NCBI GenBank assembly: GCA_943788875.1
Contig: CALSSA010000013.1
Span: 1 to 50,196, forward strand
DNA: 50,196 nucleotides
Origin: an uncultured Pseudomonadales bacterium
GTDB lineage: Bacteria; Pseudomonadota; Gammaproteobacteria; Pseudomonadales; Porticoccaceae
Direction of reading: 5' to 3'
The notes under the pieces were generated by a model. That model did not search any database. It was not told the origin of the DNA and saw nothing but the letters and a program-made list of their open reading frames with translations. How positions within the stretch are numbered: the stretch's first letter is position 1; every line of letters starts with the position of its first letter. The translations under genes were made by a program, and so were the position numbers. Positions 34,325-43,512 of this stretch are shown here, piece after piece.

Positions 34325-35197
34325 TCAACTGTCTATCGACGTCAATTTACGTATAAATATAAAGCCCATTACCTGCATCACTATCATGCCTGATAAAATA
34401 AGGATTCCATTACGGGTGGTATAAAGCTGCTGCATAGCTTCAGGCTCAAGAAAACTAAGGGCAATACCAAGCAGAATTGGCAGTGCGCTCATAAACCTGC
34501 CCTGAGTACGCCCCTGAGCGGTCAAGCTATCAATTTTGCCTTCCATCTGATGCTTGCGGCGCAGAGTGCGTGCCATATTACTGATGGTCTCGACAAGGTT
34601 GCCACCGACTTCACGGCTAATGCGAATCGCTGAACTAGCCATAACAAAGCTAGTTAAAGGAATACGTTTCTCAAGTTCAAGAAACCCGTCTTCCATGGGC
34701 ACACCAAGGCGCATACGTTTTACCAGCAGGCCAAACTCCTGACCGAGAGGAGCTGGTGTCTGGCGCACCATATCCTCTAGAGCCATCGTGAAACTGGCTC
34801 CAGATTGCAAGCCACTGGAAATCATTAGAAAGGCATCCGGCAGCTGGGCTTCGAGTTTATCCAGTCGCTTTCTTCGCATGCTTGACCAAAACAAACCAGG
34901 CATAATCAGCAGAATGCCGCCCACACCAGCCGTTAGCACCCAGATATCAAAAAGCGAATGTACCAAAAGCGGTATAAATATCAGTGCCAGAATATTGATC
35001 GTAAACAATATGGCGGGACTCATAGTCAGAAACATATCTGACGCGGCCATATCTGCAGTCTCGGTAAATCTATTTTTATAAATTTTGCCCATAGATTGAA
35101 CACTATTGGCCGAGGCTGCGGTAAACGCAGCAACGCCAATAAAAACAACTATTACAGTCAATGCAATGGTGCCAAGAATCACGACAGTTTGTATCAC
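34325..35197 (-). CDS. tadB: Tad inner-membrane platform protein TadB
   Basis: A 290-aa protein with an N-terminal helix, two middle helices (ILFTINILALIFIPLLVHSL and GVGGILLIMPGLFW) and a GspF domain: LPDAFLMISSGLQSGASFTM, LLVKRMRLGVPMEDGFLELE, SAIRISREVGGNLVETISNM. Its ATG overlaps the tadA stop by 4 bp, implying coupled translation. Some TadB homologues are longer at the N-terminus. Confidence 0.92.
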   Translation of the reverse strand: MIQTVVILGTIALTVIVVFIGVAAFTAASANSVQSMGKIYKNRFTETADMAASDMFLTMSPAILFTINILALIFIPLLVHSLFDIWVLTAGVGGILLIMPGLFWSSMRRKRLDKLEAQLPDAFLMISSGLQSGASFTMALEDMVRQTPAPLGQEFGLLVKRMRLGVPMEDGFLELEKRIPLTSFVMASSAIRISREVGGNLVETISNMARTLRRKHQMEGKIDSLTAQGRTQGRFMSALPILLGIALSFLEPEAMQQLYTTRNGILILSGMIVMQVMGFIFIRKLTSIDS

Positions 35198-36867
35198 TTG
35201 AAAATCCCCATATCGACATCAACGCCTCGATCTCGCAACTCTTCATAGAATTGAGGCACCAAACCCGTCGCCTCAAAATTCCCGATAATCTTTCCTTCGC
35301 TATCAAAGCCCTTCTGCTGATAACGATATATTTCAGTTAGCTGCACTACATCTCCTTGCATCCCTGTGACCTCAGTAATACTGGTAATCCGACGAGAGCC
35401 GTCACTAAAACGGTTTTGCTGAATAATGATGTCAACAGCAGAAGCGACTTGCTCACGTATCGCCATCACTGGAAGATCCATGCCAGCCATGAGCACCATG
35501 ACCTCTAGTCGACGTAGCATATCTCGCGGGGTATTGGCATGCCCTGTGGTCAATGAACCATCATGACCTGTATTCATAGCCTGCAACATATCCAGAGCCT
35601 CACCACCGCGGCACTCACCCACGACGATTCGATCCGGACGCATACGTAAACAGTTTTTCACCAACTCCCTGATAGTCACCTGCCCTTTACCTTCCATATT
35701 TGCGGGCCTTGCTTCAAGAGCAATCACGTGAGGCTGAACCAGCTTCAATTCCGCCGCATCCTCAACTGTGATTACCCGCTCATTCACAGGGATATAATTT
35801 GATAGGATATTGAGCAGAGTAGTTTTACCGGAGCCTGTACCCCCAGAAACAACGATATTCATTCGCTGCTCAACGGCCATCCGAATAAAGGCAACCATGG
35901 CATCATTAAGAGTGCCAAAGCGGATCAAATCTTTATCGACTAATTTGTGTTCAGGAAACTTACGAATAGTAATGCATGGACCGCGGAGTGCCAGCGGAGG
36001 AATAATGGCATTCACCCTTGAACCATCCTGAAGCCGCGCATCCACCATAGGTGAGCTTTCATCAATGCGCCGCCCCAATGGAGACACAATACGTTCAATG
36101 GTTGACATCACTGCATCTGGACTACTAAAAGTAACATCGGTTTTTTCCAGCCGCCCTGCCCGCTCAACGTAAATATCATCGTGGCAATTAACCATTACCT
36201 CGGTGACACCCTTATCCGCGAGCAGTTCTTCGATAGCACCCAGACCTACAGTTTCATCAAGCACAATCTTTAGCAGTTTAGCGCTATCAACTGCACCGGG
36301 TAGTTGCCCTTTAAGACCCGCAATAATTTTTTCAAGAAGACCAGATAGTTGGGCGCGAACCTGGTCTGGACTCAATTCATCAAGATGCAAACGACGCAGA
36401 TCAAGCTGCTTCATTAACTCTTTATGGATAAATTTTGTCCATTCCATATAGGCAGCGCGATCAAATACAGCAGCCTCATCAACCTCGCCATTCACCTCGC
36501 CTGCTGTATCGGTGTCGACTACATTGCCAGCTGCTTTGCCAACTACATTGTTAGCATCAGACTCGGCCTCTACACCAGCTAAGCGGACATTGACTTTATA
36601 ACTACCAAACTCAAGTACATCCGTTTCTTTCATCGGACCATAGTCAGCACAGGCAGCACCGTTGATGCTAATCCCAAAGCCTCGGCTAATATCTTTGATA
36701 AAAATACCGGCGATATTTTTCTCTAGCAGCACATGCCTGGGCGCCACCTTCCACCCACGCATGCGCAGGATACTGTCTTTCGACTTACCTAGTTCACAAC
36801 TGTCTAATGCACAGCGGACTTTTTCCTGTTCACCACTGTCATTATGTTCAACGGTTATTTCAAACAC
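35194..36867 (-). CDS. tadA: TadA/CpaF secretion ATPase with N-terminal FHA-like domain
   Basis: The motor ATPase of the Flp pilus, cytoplasmic, 557 aa. The CpaF/VirB11-type core (about 140-545) has Walker A SGGTGSGKTT (341-350), VEDAAELKL, the Asp box and Walker B RMRPDRIVVGECRGGEALDM (409-428), and the His box TTGHAN. Residues 1-100 are an added domain: LGKSKDSILRMRGWKVAPRH, then IFIKDISRGFGISINGA and VLEFGSYKVNV. This is the FHA fold pattern (G-K-S, R-H, N-G). A Gly/Asp/Val linker (100-135) joins them. The FHA domain would bind phosphothreonine or another protein. No TadZ/CpaE gene is present beside it. Confidence 0.92.
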   Translation of the reverse strand: MFEITVEHNDSGEQEKVRCALDSCELGKSKDSILRMRGWKVAPRHVLLEKNIAGIFIKDISRGFGISINGAACADYGPMKETDVLEFGSYKVNVRLAGVEAESDANNVVGKAAGNVVDTDTAGEVNGEVDEAAVFDRAAYMEWTKFIHKELMKQLDLRRLHLDELSPDQVRAQLSGLLEKIIAGLKGQLPGAVDSAKLLKIVLDETVGLGAIEELLADKGVTEVMVNCHDDIYVERAGRLEKTDVTFSSPDAVMSTIERIVSPLGRRIDESSPMVDARLQDGSRVNAIIPPLALRGPCITIRKFPEHKLVDKDLIRFGTLNDAMVAFIRMAVEQRMNIVVSGGTGSGKTTLLNILSNYIPVNERVITVEDAAELKLVQPHVIALEARPANMEGKGQVTIRELVKNCLRMRPDRIVVGECRGGEALDMLQAMNTGHDGSLTTGHANTPRDMLRRLEVMVLMAGMDLPVMAIREQVASAVDIIIQQNRFSDGSRRITSITEVTGMQGDVVQLTEIYRYQQKGFDSEGKIIGNFEATGLVPQFYEELRDRGVDVDMGIFK

Positions 36868-36888
36868 TATTTCTGCAACTCCATGTTG

Positions 36889-38373
36889 TTATTCTCTAAG
36901 CGCATCTGATGATTCGTTAAAGTTTGTGACCATCTCTTTTGAGCGTTTAACCAGATCAGCATTAACACCTTTAGACAGGTCTTCAATCACTTTTGGCGTA
37001 ATCAAAATCACTAGTTCGGTTTCACCTTCAACAAAACTTTTTGACTTGAACAACTCCCCTAAAACAGGAATATCTGACAACCATTTCAGGCCGCTGTAAG
37101 CAATTTGTTCTTCACGAGTGATCAACCCAGAAAGCGCCAGCGTCTCTCCCGGCTTGAGTCGCACATCATTCACTGTAAAGCGCTTTTTAAATGCAGGCTG
37201 GCCATCAACCGCGTTGGCCAGATCGAGCTGGCTCACCGACACAGAAACGCGAGCTACAATATTATTATAAATATCAAGCTTGGGCTCGATACCCATAATA
37301 ATGCCGTATTCTTTGTAGGTAACCGTCTGACCACTAGTAGAACTTGTCACTACAGGCACTTCACCACCCACCGTAAGCCCAGCAGTACCGCCACTGCGCG
37401 AGCTGAGACGAGGCTCAGCCAGCGTAATAGCGGAACCCGTTTGTTCAAGCATGTTAATAATTGAGACCAACGATGTGTTGATACCAAAGTAGGCAAATTC
37501 GCCTTCCGAGGCATTCATCAAAGTCTGTTGCTCAGCTATGGTTAGCTTATCTTTTTCGACACTGCGTCCAATCGCGAGATCAACTGCGGATGCAGCACCG
37601 GAAAGTACAGAACCCATTGGCGCTAGATCCGCGGCATTATTTACGGCAGCGACATTATTGGTACTCCAAGCCTTCTCATAGCCATAGGAAGGACCAGCGA
37701 AGCTCTTACTCCAGTTGATGCCATACTCCTCAGTAATATCACGATTGACCTCTGTAACCTGAACATCAAAGTAAATCATCTTCTGTTCATAGTCTGTAAT
37801 TTCTCGCGCCAGAATTAACAGCTCCGGATAAGTATCCTTCAATTTATTAACCCGGTCTAAATCACGGGCTTCGATATTTCCATCGATGACTATTCGCTCA
37901 CCCACGGTGCTGATTTCAATTCCAGGGATATTTTTCAGTAGCTGTTTGACCTGACGAGACTCACGTGACAAGCCATTACTTTCAATCACTCTTACAGAAA
38001 CCGTTTCCCGATGTCCATCTGCAAACCAAAATTGCATATTGGTTTCACCGGGCTTTTCCGCAATCAAAACGATCTCGCCATTCTTGAGAAGCGTCGAGGA
38101 CAATACGTCTGAATTACCCACAGACAACCGCGCAACATTAGCAGCCTGAAGTACTTTTGACTCCCCTGCAAAGAGCAATATTGAGTCTTTTAAGATATTA
38201 GTCTGAGCCGCCCATAATGAGGCAGATGAAAAAGCTGAAAACAGAACGACAAGTCCAGCAAGTAAAAACTGTGGCATGGAAGATCCTCGATTTAGAGAGT
38301 CGATAGAATTATTAGACATTACTTCACGCCGCCGAGCATAAAGCCTGATTTTTTGTATAGAAAATAGTTTCAT
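36889..38373 (-). CDS. cpaC: Tad secretin CpaC/RcpA
   Basis: The outer-membrane channel of the Flp pilus, 494 aa. An N-terminal hydrophobic signal (QFLLAGLVVLFSAFSSASLW) precedes the pilus-formation domain (LLFAGESKVLQAANVARLSV), a BON/N1-type region (IEISTVGERIVIDGNIEARD), and the secretin core with GGTAGLTVGGEVPVVTSS, GIIMGIEPKLDIYNNIV, LSGLITREEQIAYSGLKWLS and DIPVLGELF. ATG 38373 follows the cpaB stop directly (TAAATG); ATG 38319 or 38277 would place the signal nearer the N-terminus and are alternatives. Confidence 0.92.
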   Translation of the reverse strand: MKLFSIQKIRLYARRREVMSNNSIDSLNRGSSMPQFLLAGLVVLFSAFSSASLWAAQTNILKDSILLFAGESKVLQAANVARLSVGNSDVLSSTLLKNGEIVLIAEKPGETNMQFWFADGHRETVSVRVIESNGLSRESRQVKQLLKNIPGIEISTVGERIVIDGNIEARDLDRVNKLKDTYPELLILAREITDYEQKMIYFDVQVTEVNRDITEEYGINWSKSFAGPSYGYEKAWSTNNVAAVNNAADLAPMGSVLSGAASAVDLAIGRSVEKDKLTIAEQQTLMNASEGEFAYFGINTSLVSIINMLEQTGSAITLAEPRLSSRSGGTAGLTVGGEVPVVTSSTSGQTVTYKEYGIIMGIEPKLDIYNNIVARVSVSVSQLDLANAVDGQPAFKKRFTVNDVRLKPGETLALSGLITREEQIAYSGLKWLSDIPVLGELFKSKSFVEGETELVILITPKVIEDLSKGVNADLVKRSKEMVTNFNESSDALRE

Positions 38374-40728
38374 TTATTCGACCCTCACCTTGATCACTGG
38401 GGTGATACCGTCTTTGGCCGAACCTCCAGAGATGAAATCAACAATTCGGATTTCAGATCTTCCGCGGCCTCGGACTGTTGAGCGAATTTCCGCAGCGACT
38501 GCGTTACTCGCTTCAGAACTAAGTGAAACATTGTCAAATAGAACATTGCCATTGCTCGACACAATCTGGCCATTTTTATATTCACCGATGATATTACCTG
38601 CGCTATCAACAACATTGCCATCAATCAATGTTCCTAAGATATTGCCATTAGCGTCACGGACAACTTCGACGGATGACTGGAATTCGCGGCCATTTTCTCC
38701 CACGACAACTTTTTCAACGCCACCAATAACGTTGCCATCGCTATCAACTGCCTGACCATTCACAACTTGACCAACAACATTGCCATTGGCATCAACAACC
38801 TTGCCATCAACAACTCGACCTATCACGTTGCCCTGTGCATCTTTCACAACTTCAGAGACGGAGGCTAGTATCTTGCCGTCGCTATCAACCATGGCAGTTG
38901 AAACAGAGCCAAGGCTACGGCCATCTGAACTGCGAGCGACACCGTTTGCATCAACTACTCCCACAACATTGCCGTTGGCATCAACAACCTTGCCATCGAC
39001 AATCCTGCCCACAACATTGCCATCAGCGTCGCGGACAACTGACTGCTCACGCCCTACAACGTTGCCTTTCTGATCGACGATAACCTCTTCCACCTTACCC
39101 AGAGAAATGCCATCTAAGCCTACGGCAGTGCCATCTTTGCTAATCTTGCCCACAACTCTGCCGCTGCTGTCTACTACTTGGCCATTGACAACCCGACCTA
39201 CTACATTACCGTTGGCATCCCGTACAACTTTACCGCGACGCGAATCACCTGAAGCCGCATAGGAGTTGCTGATATCAACCGCCCTGCCATCTTTATCAAG
39301 TGCAACACCGCGCTCAACCGTACCCAGCGCTCGACCATTGGCTCCAATAGGTTTGCCATCTTTCATGGTACCAACCACATTCCCGGCCTTATCCAGAACA
39401 ACCTCTTCTGTACGTCCTAGAACCTGACCGTTTGTGCCGACCATTGCAGTCTCGATAGACCCAAGAGTCTCACCGTTTGCGCCACGCGCGACACCGTCAG
39501 CACCAACTTCACCAACAACTCTGCCGTTGGCATCGACAATCTTGCCATCAACCACGCGGCCAATAACATTTCCATCAGCATCACGGACAACCTGTGCCTG
39601 CTTACCTACGACATTGCCGTCGGCATCTACCACCTGGCCATTGACAACTCGGCCAACGACGTTGCCATTTTTATCGCGAACGACTTTAGCAACTGCACCA
39701 ACAATATTGCCATTCTCGTCTCTAACCACATCGGAGATTTGGTCAACACGATTGATGGCATCATCGGGGCTGACATTTTCTACAATGCTGCCCAATGGCT
39801 TTCCATCTAGACCTACAGCTTTGCCATCGACAATTTTGCCAATAATATTGCCTTCGTCATCAACTACGTTGTCGCCAATGACACGGCCAATAGGACTGCC
39901 ATTTTCATCCAAAACAATATCGATTGACTCAGCTGTATCAGCTTGCAAAAGAAGCTCAATGCCGAGATATTCAAAATTAGCCGTACTCGTATCTAAGGTG
40001 TTACGCAGAACCGCAAACACCTGCCCGCTGATATCAGCCATCTCTACACGCGCCACTTGGCGTGGAGTCAGATTCAAAGTAATTAGAGTGAAATCAAGAT
40101 TAACACCATCAGCGGAGTTCTTGTCTGGTCTCAATTCATAGCGAGTACCATTTATATCAACACGAGCCGCTTCAAGTACCTCGACCCTCTCAAGTACCGG
40201 CATAACAACCTCATGAGACCCTTTGGCCGAGCCCGATACTGACATGCCAAGGTCTTCCATGGAGAATGTACCCATGAGATCAATAATGTCACCTGGTCTC
40301 AGCAAACCATCAAAGGAATCAATTTTCTTCACTTTAATCGACTTGGCTCTCCGCCCCTGATCAATAACATCAGAAAACTTATCCGTACCAACACCCGTCA
40401 GTAGATCCCATGTCATGGGCCGGCCACCTTCTACTGGTAGCATAAGAGTGCGATTAATCGCTTTCTTGTAATCTTTCGCCAACACTACATTAGACGGGAG
40501 ATATTTTACTGGTATAGCCAATGCGCCTATATCTGCCTCACGAACCCTCTCGCCCTTGAGCATGTTTTTGCGCACCATTACGACCCGCTGCGTCTCTAGC
40601 TTGGGCGGTTGAGATGCTTGCCGATACTTGGTATCGATCTGCTGCATATAGAACACGGTTAGACCTGCCGCGATAAGACCGCAGACTATTGCCACGACAA
40701 ATAAGGTGGCACCTGAAAGTTGCTTCAC
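38374..40728 (-). CDS. cpaB: CpaB/RcpC pilus assembly protein with large repeat insertion
   Basis: CpaB proteins of about 270-330 aa act in the periplasm with the secretin. This one has 784 aa. One membrane helix (residues 7-28), a SAF domain (about 48-110; MVRKNMLKGERVREADIGAL) and the RcpC domain (about 128-245; LRPGDIIDLMGTFSM, LITLNLTPRQVARVEMADIS, VFAVLRN) are normal. Residues about 270-730 are an array of short repeats built on VVRDANGNVVGRVVDGK and VVDANGNVVG. After the array the usual C-terminal strand returns (SEIRIVDFISGG). The repeats therefore sit inside the C-terminal part of the protein. The frame is intact throughout. The gene is between a prepilin-like gene and cpaC. Confidence 0.9.
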   Translation of the reverse strand: MKQLSGATLFVVAIVCGLIAAGLTVFYMQQIDTKYRQASQPPKLETQRVVMVRKNMLKGERVREADIGALAIPVKYLPSNVVLAKDYKKAINRTLMLPVEGGRPMTWDLLTGVGTDKFSDVIDQGRRAKSIKVKKIDSFDGLLRPGDIIDLMGTFSMEDLGMSVSGSAKGSHEVVMPVLERVEVLEAARVDINGTRYELRPDKNSADGVNLDFTLITLNLTPRQVARVEMADISGQVFAVLRNTLDTSTANFEYLGIELLLQADTAESIDIVLDENGSPIGRVIGDNVVDDEGNIIGKIVDGKAVGLDGKPLGSIVENVSPDDAINRVDQISDVVRDENGNIVGAVAKVVRDKNGNVVGRVVNGQVVDADGNVVGKQAQVVRDADGNVIGRVVDGKIVDANGRVVGEVGADGVARGANGETLGSIETAMVGTNGQVLGRTEEVVLDKAGNVVGTMKDGKPIGANGRALGTVERGVALDKDGRAVDISNSYAASGDSRRGKVVRDANGNVVGRVVNGQVVDSSGRVVGKISKDGTAVGLDGISLGKVEEVIVDQKGNVVGREQSVVRDADGNVVGRIVDGKVVDANGNVVGVVDANGVARSSDGRSLGSVSTAMVDSDGKILASVSEVVKDAQGNVIGRVVDGKVVDANGNVVGQVVNGQAVDSDGNVIGGVEKVVVGENGREFQSSVEVVRDANGNILGTLIDGNVVDSAGNIIGEYKNGQIVSSNGNVLFDNVSLSSEASNAVAAEIRSTVRGRGRSEIRIVDFISGGSAKDGITPVIKVRVE
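38539..39921 (-). repeat. Coding repeat array in cpaB
   Basis: About 460 codons of degenerate repeats. The core unit of roughly 10-17 residues is (V/I)V-D-x-x-G-N-(V/I)-(V/I)-G-x-(V/I)-V-(D/N)-G-(K/Q). Larger modules reappear: DADGNVVGRIVDGKVVDANG near residue 567 resembles DADGNVIGRVVDGKIVDANG near 382, and ARGANGETLGSIETAMV near 414 resembles ARSSDGRSLGSVSTAMV near 598. This indicates duplication of a module of roughly 185 residues as well as of single units. The opposite strand of the array has long open frames purely as a by-product. Confidence 0.88.
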
Positions 40729-40730
40729 TG

Positions 40731-41810
40731 TTAATCTCCTAAGGGCGTATCAGTTATTATATTTAGTGCGTCATCGATTGGAGCTGCTACTTTGCGGCTC
40801 TGTTCTGTACAAGAAACACCTTCGGTGGGATCAATAGACCCTAGCCGGTTAGCATTTCCCGCTGGTTTATCTGAATCTGGTTCATCGCCGTTATACCAGT
40901 CTCTAAGCTGGTCGTCCGAATACTGTGCTGTATCTTGAAAGTTCGGTGGCGGCCCAAATCTGGTTGGATCTAGCAAGATTGCGCAATCCTCAGGTTCACC
41001 GAGAAAGTTAATCACCTCTGCGCGAGGCTTCAGGGGAGAATCTGCAGAAACTTCAAAGGTCTGAGTCGCGTCATAATATTTATTACCCACGATAGCACCA
41101 GAGGTAATACTGCCATCAACATCGATAACGCGGAAAGAATCCGCAGTACAAAACCCTGTGATATCCATGACACCAAGCGTGAGAGAATTATTGAAGTCAC
41201 CGGTTAAGCCGTTTCTGTAGCCAAAACCATACACCGTCGTATCTTCGCCAGTGGAGTCTATAGATTGGCAATCCACAACAGCCTCAAGCGGCGCAATATT
41301 GCCTTCGCCATCGACCACAACATTGACTACGACTACTGGAACCTGCTCGCCAGTCTCGGTCAGGGTAATGAGGCCAGTGTCTGGATCATAAGTACCTATT
41401 ACTTCGTTATTTTCATTAATAACATCGTTGCCAAGCAGAGTTCCGTAGGTCAGAGTTCCATCGGCACCTACTATCTGCGATGATTGGCTCAGATCACTAC
41501 CCACTGGGATTTCGCCCGAACCACTGCCGCCAGATCCTCCATCAGAATCGTTGACCGAAAGGTCATCCCATTCGGAGATAAACACGTCACCCGTGGGCTC
41601 TCCATAACGATGGACCGCTGTCATCGAATTACTATAACCCTCATACTTATCGTGCATCGTGGTAAGTAAATTCTGAATGCAATTGGAATATTCCAATTCG
41701 CTGTTAGGGTTTGGACAGGTCGCATTAGCCCCCCAAAACATAGTGGATACCAGTGCAGAGACCACAACCAGATACTCAAGCATAGTCTGCCCTGAATGCT
41801 TATTAATCAC
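40731..41810 (-). CDS. Prepilin-like protein with short NG-type repeats, function unknown
   Basis: A 359-aa protein whose N-terminus HSGQTMLEYLVVVSALV is a type IVb prepilin signal (glycine, then glutamate at +5 and a hydrophobic helix). A Gly/Ser-rich linker (GGSGGSGSGEIP) leads to a section with GADGTLTYGTLLGNDVINEN and NEVIGTYDPDTGLI, like the units in the neighbouring CpaB. The rest is acidic with scattered cysteines. It is probably a large minor pilin or an adhesive tip subunit (inference). It overlaps the upstream gene by 4 bp and ends 2 bp before cpaB. Confidence 0.7.
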   Translation of the reverse strand: MINKHSGQTMLEYLVVVSALVSTMFWGANATCPNPNSELEYSNCIQNLLTTMHDKYEGYSNSMTAVHRYGEPTGDVFISEWDDLSVNDSDGGSGGSGSGEIPVGSDLSQSSQIVGADGTLTYGTLLGNDVINENNEVIGTYDPDTGLITLTETGEQVPVVVVNVVVDGEGNIAPLEAVVDCQSIDSTGEDTTVYGFGYRNGLTGDFNNSLTLGVMDITGFCTADSFRVIDVDGSITSGAIVGNKYYDATQTFEVSADSPLKPRAEVINFLGEPEDCAILLDPTRFGPPPNFQDTAQYSDDQLRDWYNGDEPDSDKPAGNANRLGSIDPTEGVSCTEQSRKVAAPIDDALNIITDTPLGD

Positions 41811-42484
41811 CGGACAGTCTCCTCATTGATAAGGATCTGAGTGACATCTGGCGTTGGCATAATCAATACATTCATCACGTTCAGGCCTTGGCGAAACACC
41901 AGCACATGGGCATCGTTCTCAGCAAATGAATGATCACTTGACCAGCCCGCAGAAGCCATAGAGGACTGATAAAAGGCACGTACCTCTGAGGGAGATTCAC
42001 TGCTTGCCAGAAGCGCTACGCGACCGCTTTTAACACCATCTTGGGTTGCTAAATCCGAAACAACAATCGCATCCGACGGGGCAATAAGACCCTTACCTAT
42101 CTCTTCATTAGGGTCAGCAGTGGGCACATTACTAATCACAAGGCGCCCCTGAGCACTGTCGTCCATGCTGGCTACCTGCACCGTCATCATGCAGCTCTCC
42201 GTCAAAGTCGACACCTGATGCCAGGGCCCAATAGTGGAATCGTCAAACTGGTCCTTCCACTTGCGATGGTAGAAATCAATAACCTCTTGAAACTCGGAGT
42301 CAACGGTAAAGCCTTTAACCATCATGGGTCGATTATTGTGCACTGAGTTCTCAATAACCGAATGGAGCTTCATTCCCCACATTTTAGGGAAGTCGCTAAA
42401 ATCGCAGTCTGCCTGAACCATTGGCGCACTAGCCAACATTATGGTCGTTATTATCGGGCGCAGTAATCTACTCAGGCAATTCAT
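41807..42484 (-). CDS. Exported protein of unknown function in the tad operon
   Basis: A 225-aa protein with a signal peptide (IITTIMLASAPMVQA). The mature part starts DCDFSDFPKMWGMKLHSVIE, and later shows EVIDFYHRKWKDQF and SEVRAFYQSSMASAGWSSDH. The two segments FYHRKWKDQF and FYQSSMASAGW look like two copies of one small domain in which a helix ends in F-Y-x4-(W/A). I do not recognise the family. It is coupled by overlaps to both neighbours (4 bp and 1 bp), so a pilus assembly or periplasmic role is inferred. Confidence 0.65.
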   Translation of the reverse strand: MNCLSRLLRPIITTIMLASAPMVQADCDFSDFPKMWGMKLHSVIENSVHNNRPMMVKGFTVDSEFQEVIDFYHRKWKDQFDDSTIGPWHQVSTLTESCMMTVQVASMDDSAQGRLVISNVPTADPNEEIGKGLIAPSDAIVVSDLATQDGVKSGRVALLASSESPSEVRAFYQSSMASAGWSSDHSFAENDAHVLVFRQGLNVMNVLIMPTPDVTQILINEETVR

Positions 42485-43512
42485 CAGTCACCCTCATCAA
42501 AGCTGCAGAAACCATCGTCACAGCTTGCAGGTGCGGGCTGGCCATCCACGGATGGCATAGGCTCTACGCCAACTTCACCAAAGCCCAGCTTGCCAATGGC
42601 ACTATTACTTGGACCACCCTCAAGAATAGAGGCAATATCAATAATAGTTTCAAACACTTTATTCTGGAACAGAGTCGAGGGTACATAGTCATCAGCGCGA
42701 TCTTTGTAATGCTTAATACTCTGTGCATTCCAACCGTCAGCAAGAATCGCTGAACGGGACTCAAAGGTGTTCCACTCAGGCATCCCATCTCTTTTGAAAA
42801 AGGCGCTTTCTATACCTGGTGTAAACTCCGTAGAGCCATCTTTTCGCTCCCAGACAGATGAGCCTCCACCATGTGCATTGCTGACATTAAGCCGCGTAGA
42901 CAGAATTGGCGTGTAATAATTTTTGCTCGTCACCAGAGGAAACTCAAACATGTCCTCATTATTGTTACCGATAGCGCCGAGCAAAAAATCAATGGGCTCT
43001 TTAATCGTCTGAATACTCGTTGCCAAAACATTGCCAATATCATAGGCGATACTTGGCGTATGTTTAGCATCGAAGGACCTTAATGATGAACCGCCATACA
43101 TAGGTTTTTCGCTTTGCATGTACGTCCATAACCCGCTGGTCTGCCCCCTGGGATTATTTAGGTCATCCCCATCTAACAAGACAGGCAAGGCTCCCCCATG
43201 ATCGTAGAAAAAACGATTCTCTGCACTATCCATAATCGCGCTATCACTACGAACTGCGACACTTTCAAATTCGTTGCCACTGACAACAAAGTCGTCCCTG
43301 TTATCATCGTTAGTCTGATCAAACCAGACCGTTCTCTCCCATGCTATATAGCGCGAAGCCATCAGATTCTGAAACTGCAAATCCATAAGCTTGCCAAAAG
43401 TCGGCACGAAGACGAATATAGCCAGAAAAACAAATGCCACTGTCACAGTGAATTCAGTCATTGCCTGGCCACTTGAGCCACAAGATCTCCAAGGCTGTCT
43501 ATCTAGAGCCAT
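42484..43512 (-). CDS. TadE-like minor pilin
   Basis: A 342-aa protein whose N-terminus SSGQAMTEFTVTVAFVFLAI fits a prepilin/TadE signal with glutamate at +5 after the glycine. FQNLMASRYIAWERTVW follows, the place where TadE proteins have a conserved helix. The rest is a large soluble domain with no recognised fold, ending in an acidic, cysteine-containing tail (ASCDDGFCSFDEGD). It overlaps the TadG-like gene above by one base (TAATG). Confidence 0.72.
   Translation of the reverse strand: MALDRQPWRSCGSSGQAMTEFTVTVAFVFLAIFVFVPTFGKLMDLQFQNLMASRYIAWERTVWFDQTNDDNRDDFVVSGNEFESVAVRSDSAIMDSAENRFFYDHGGALPVLLDGDDLNNPRGQTSGLWTYMQSEKPMYGGSSLRSFDAKHTPSIAYDIGNVLATSIQTIKEPIDFLLGAIGNNNEDMFEFPLVTSKNYYTPILSTRLNVSNAHGGGSSVWERKDGSTEFTPGIESAFFKRDGMPEWNTFESRSAILADGWNAQSIKHYKDRADDYVPSTLFQNKVFETIIDIASILEGGPSNSAIGKLGFGEVGVEPMPSVDGQPAPASCDDGFCSFDEGD

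Noticed and set aside
38780..40141. Long rightward open frames rich in Thr/Ser/Leu/Pro opposite cpaB
   Set aside because: They are by-products of the repetitive codon pattern of the cpaB array on the other strand, with no start signals or family features.
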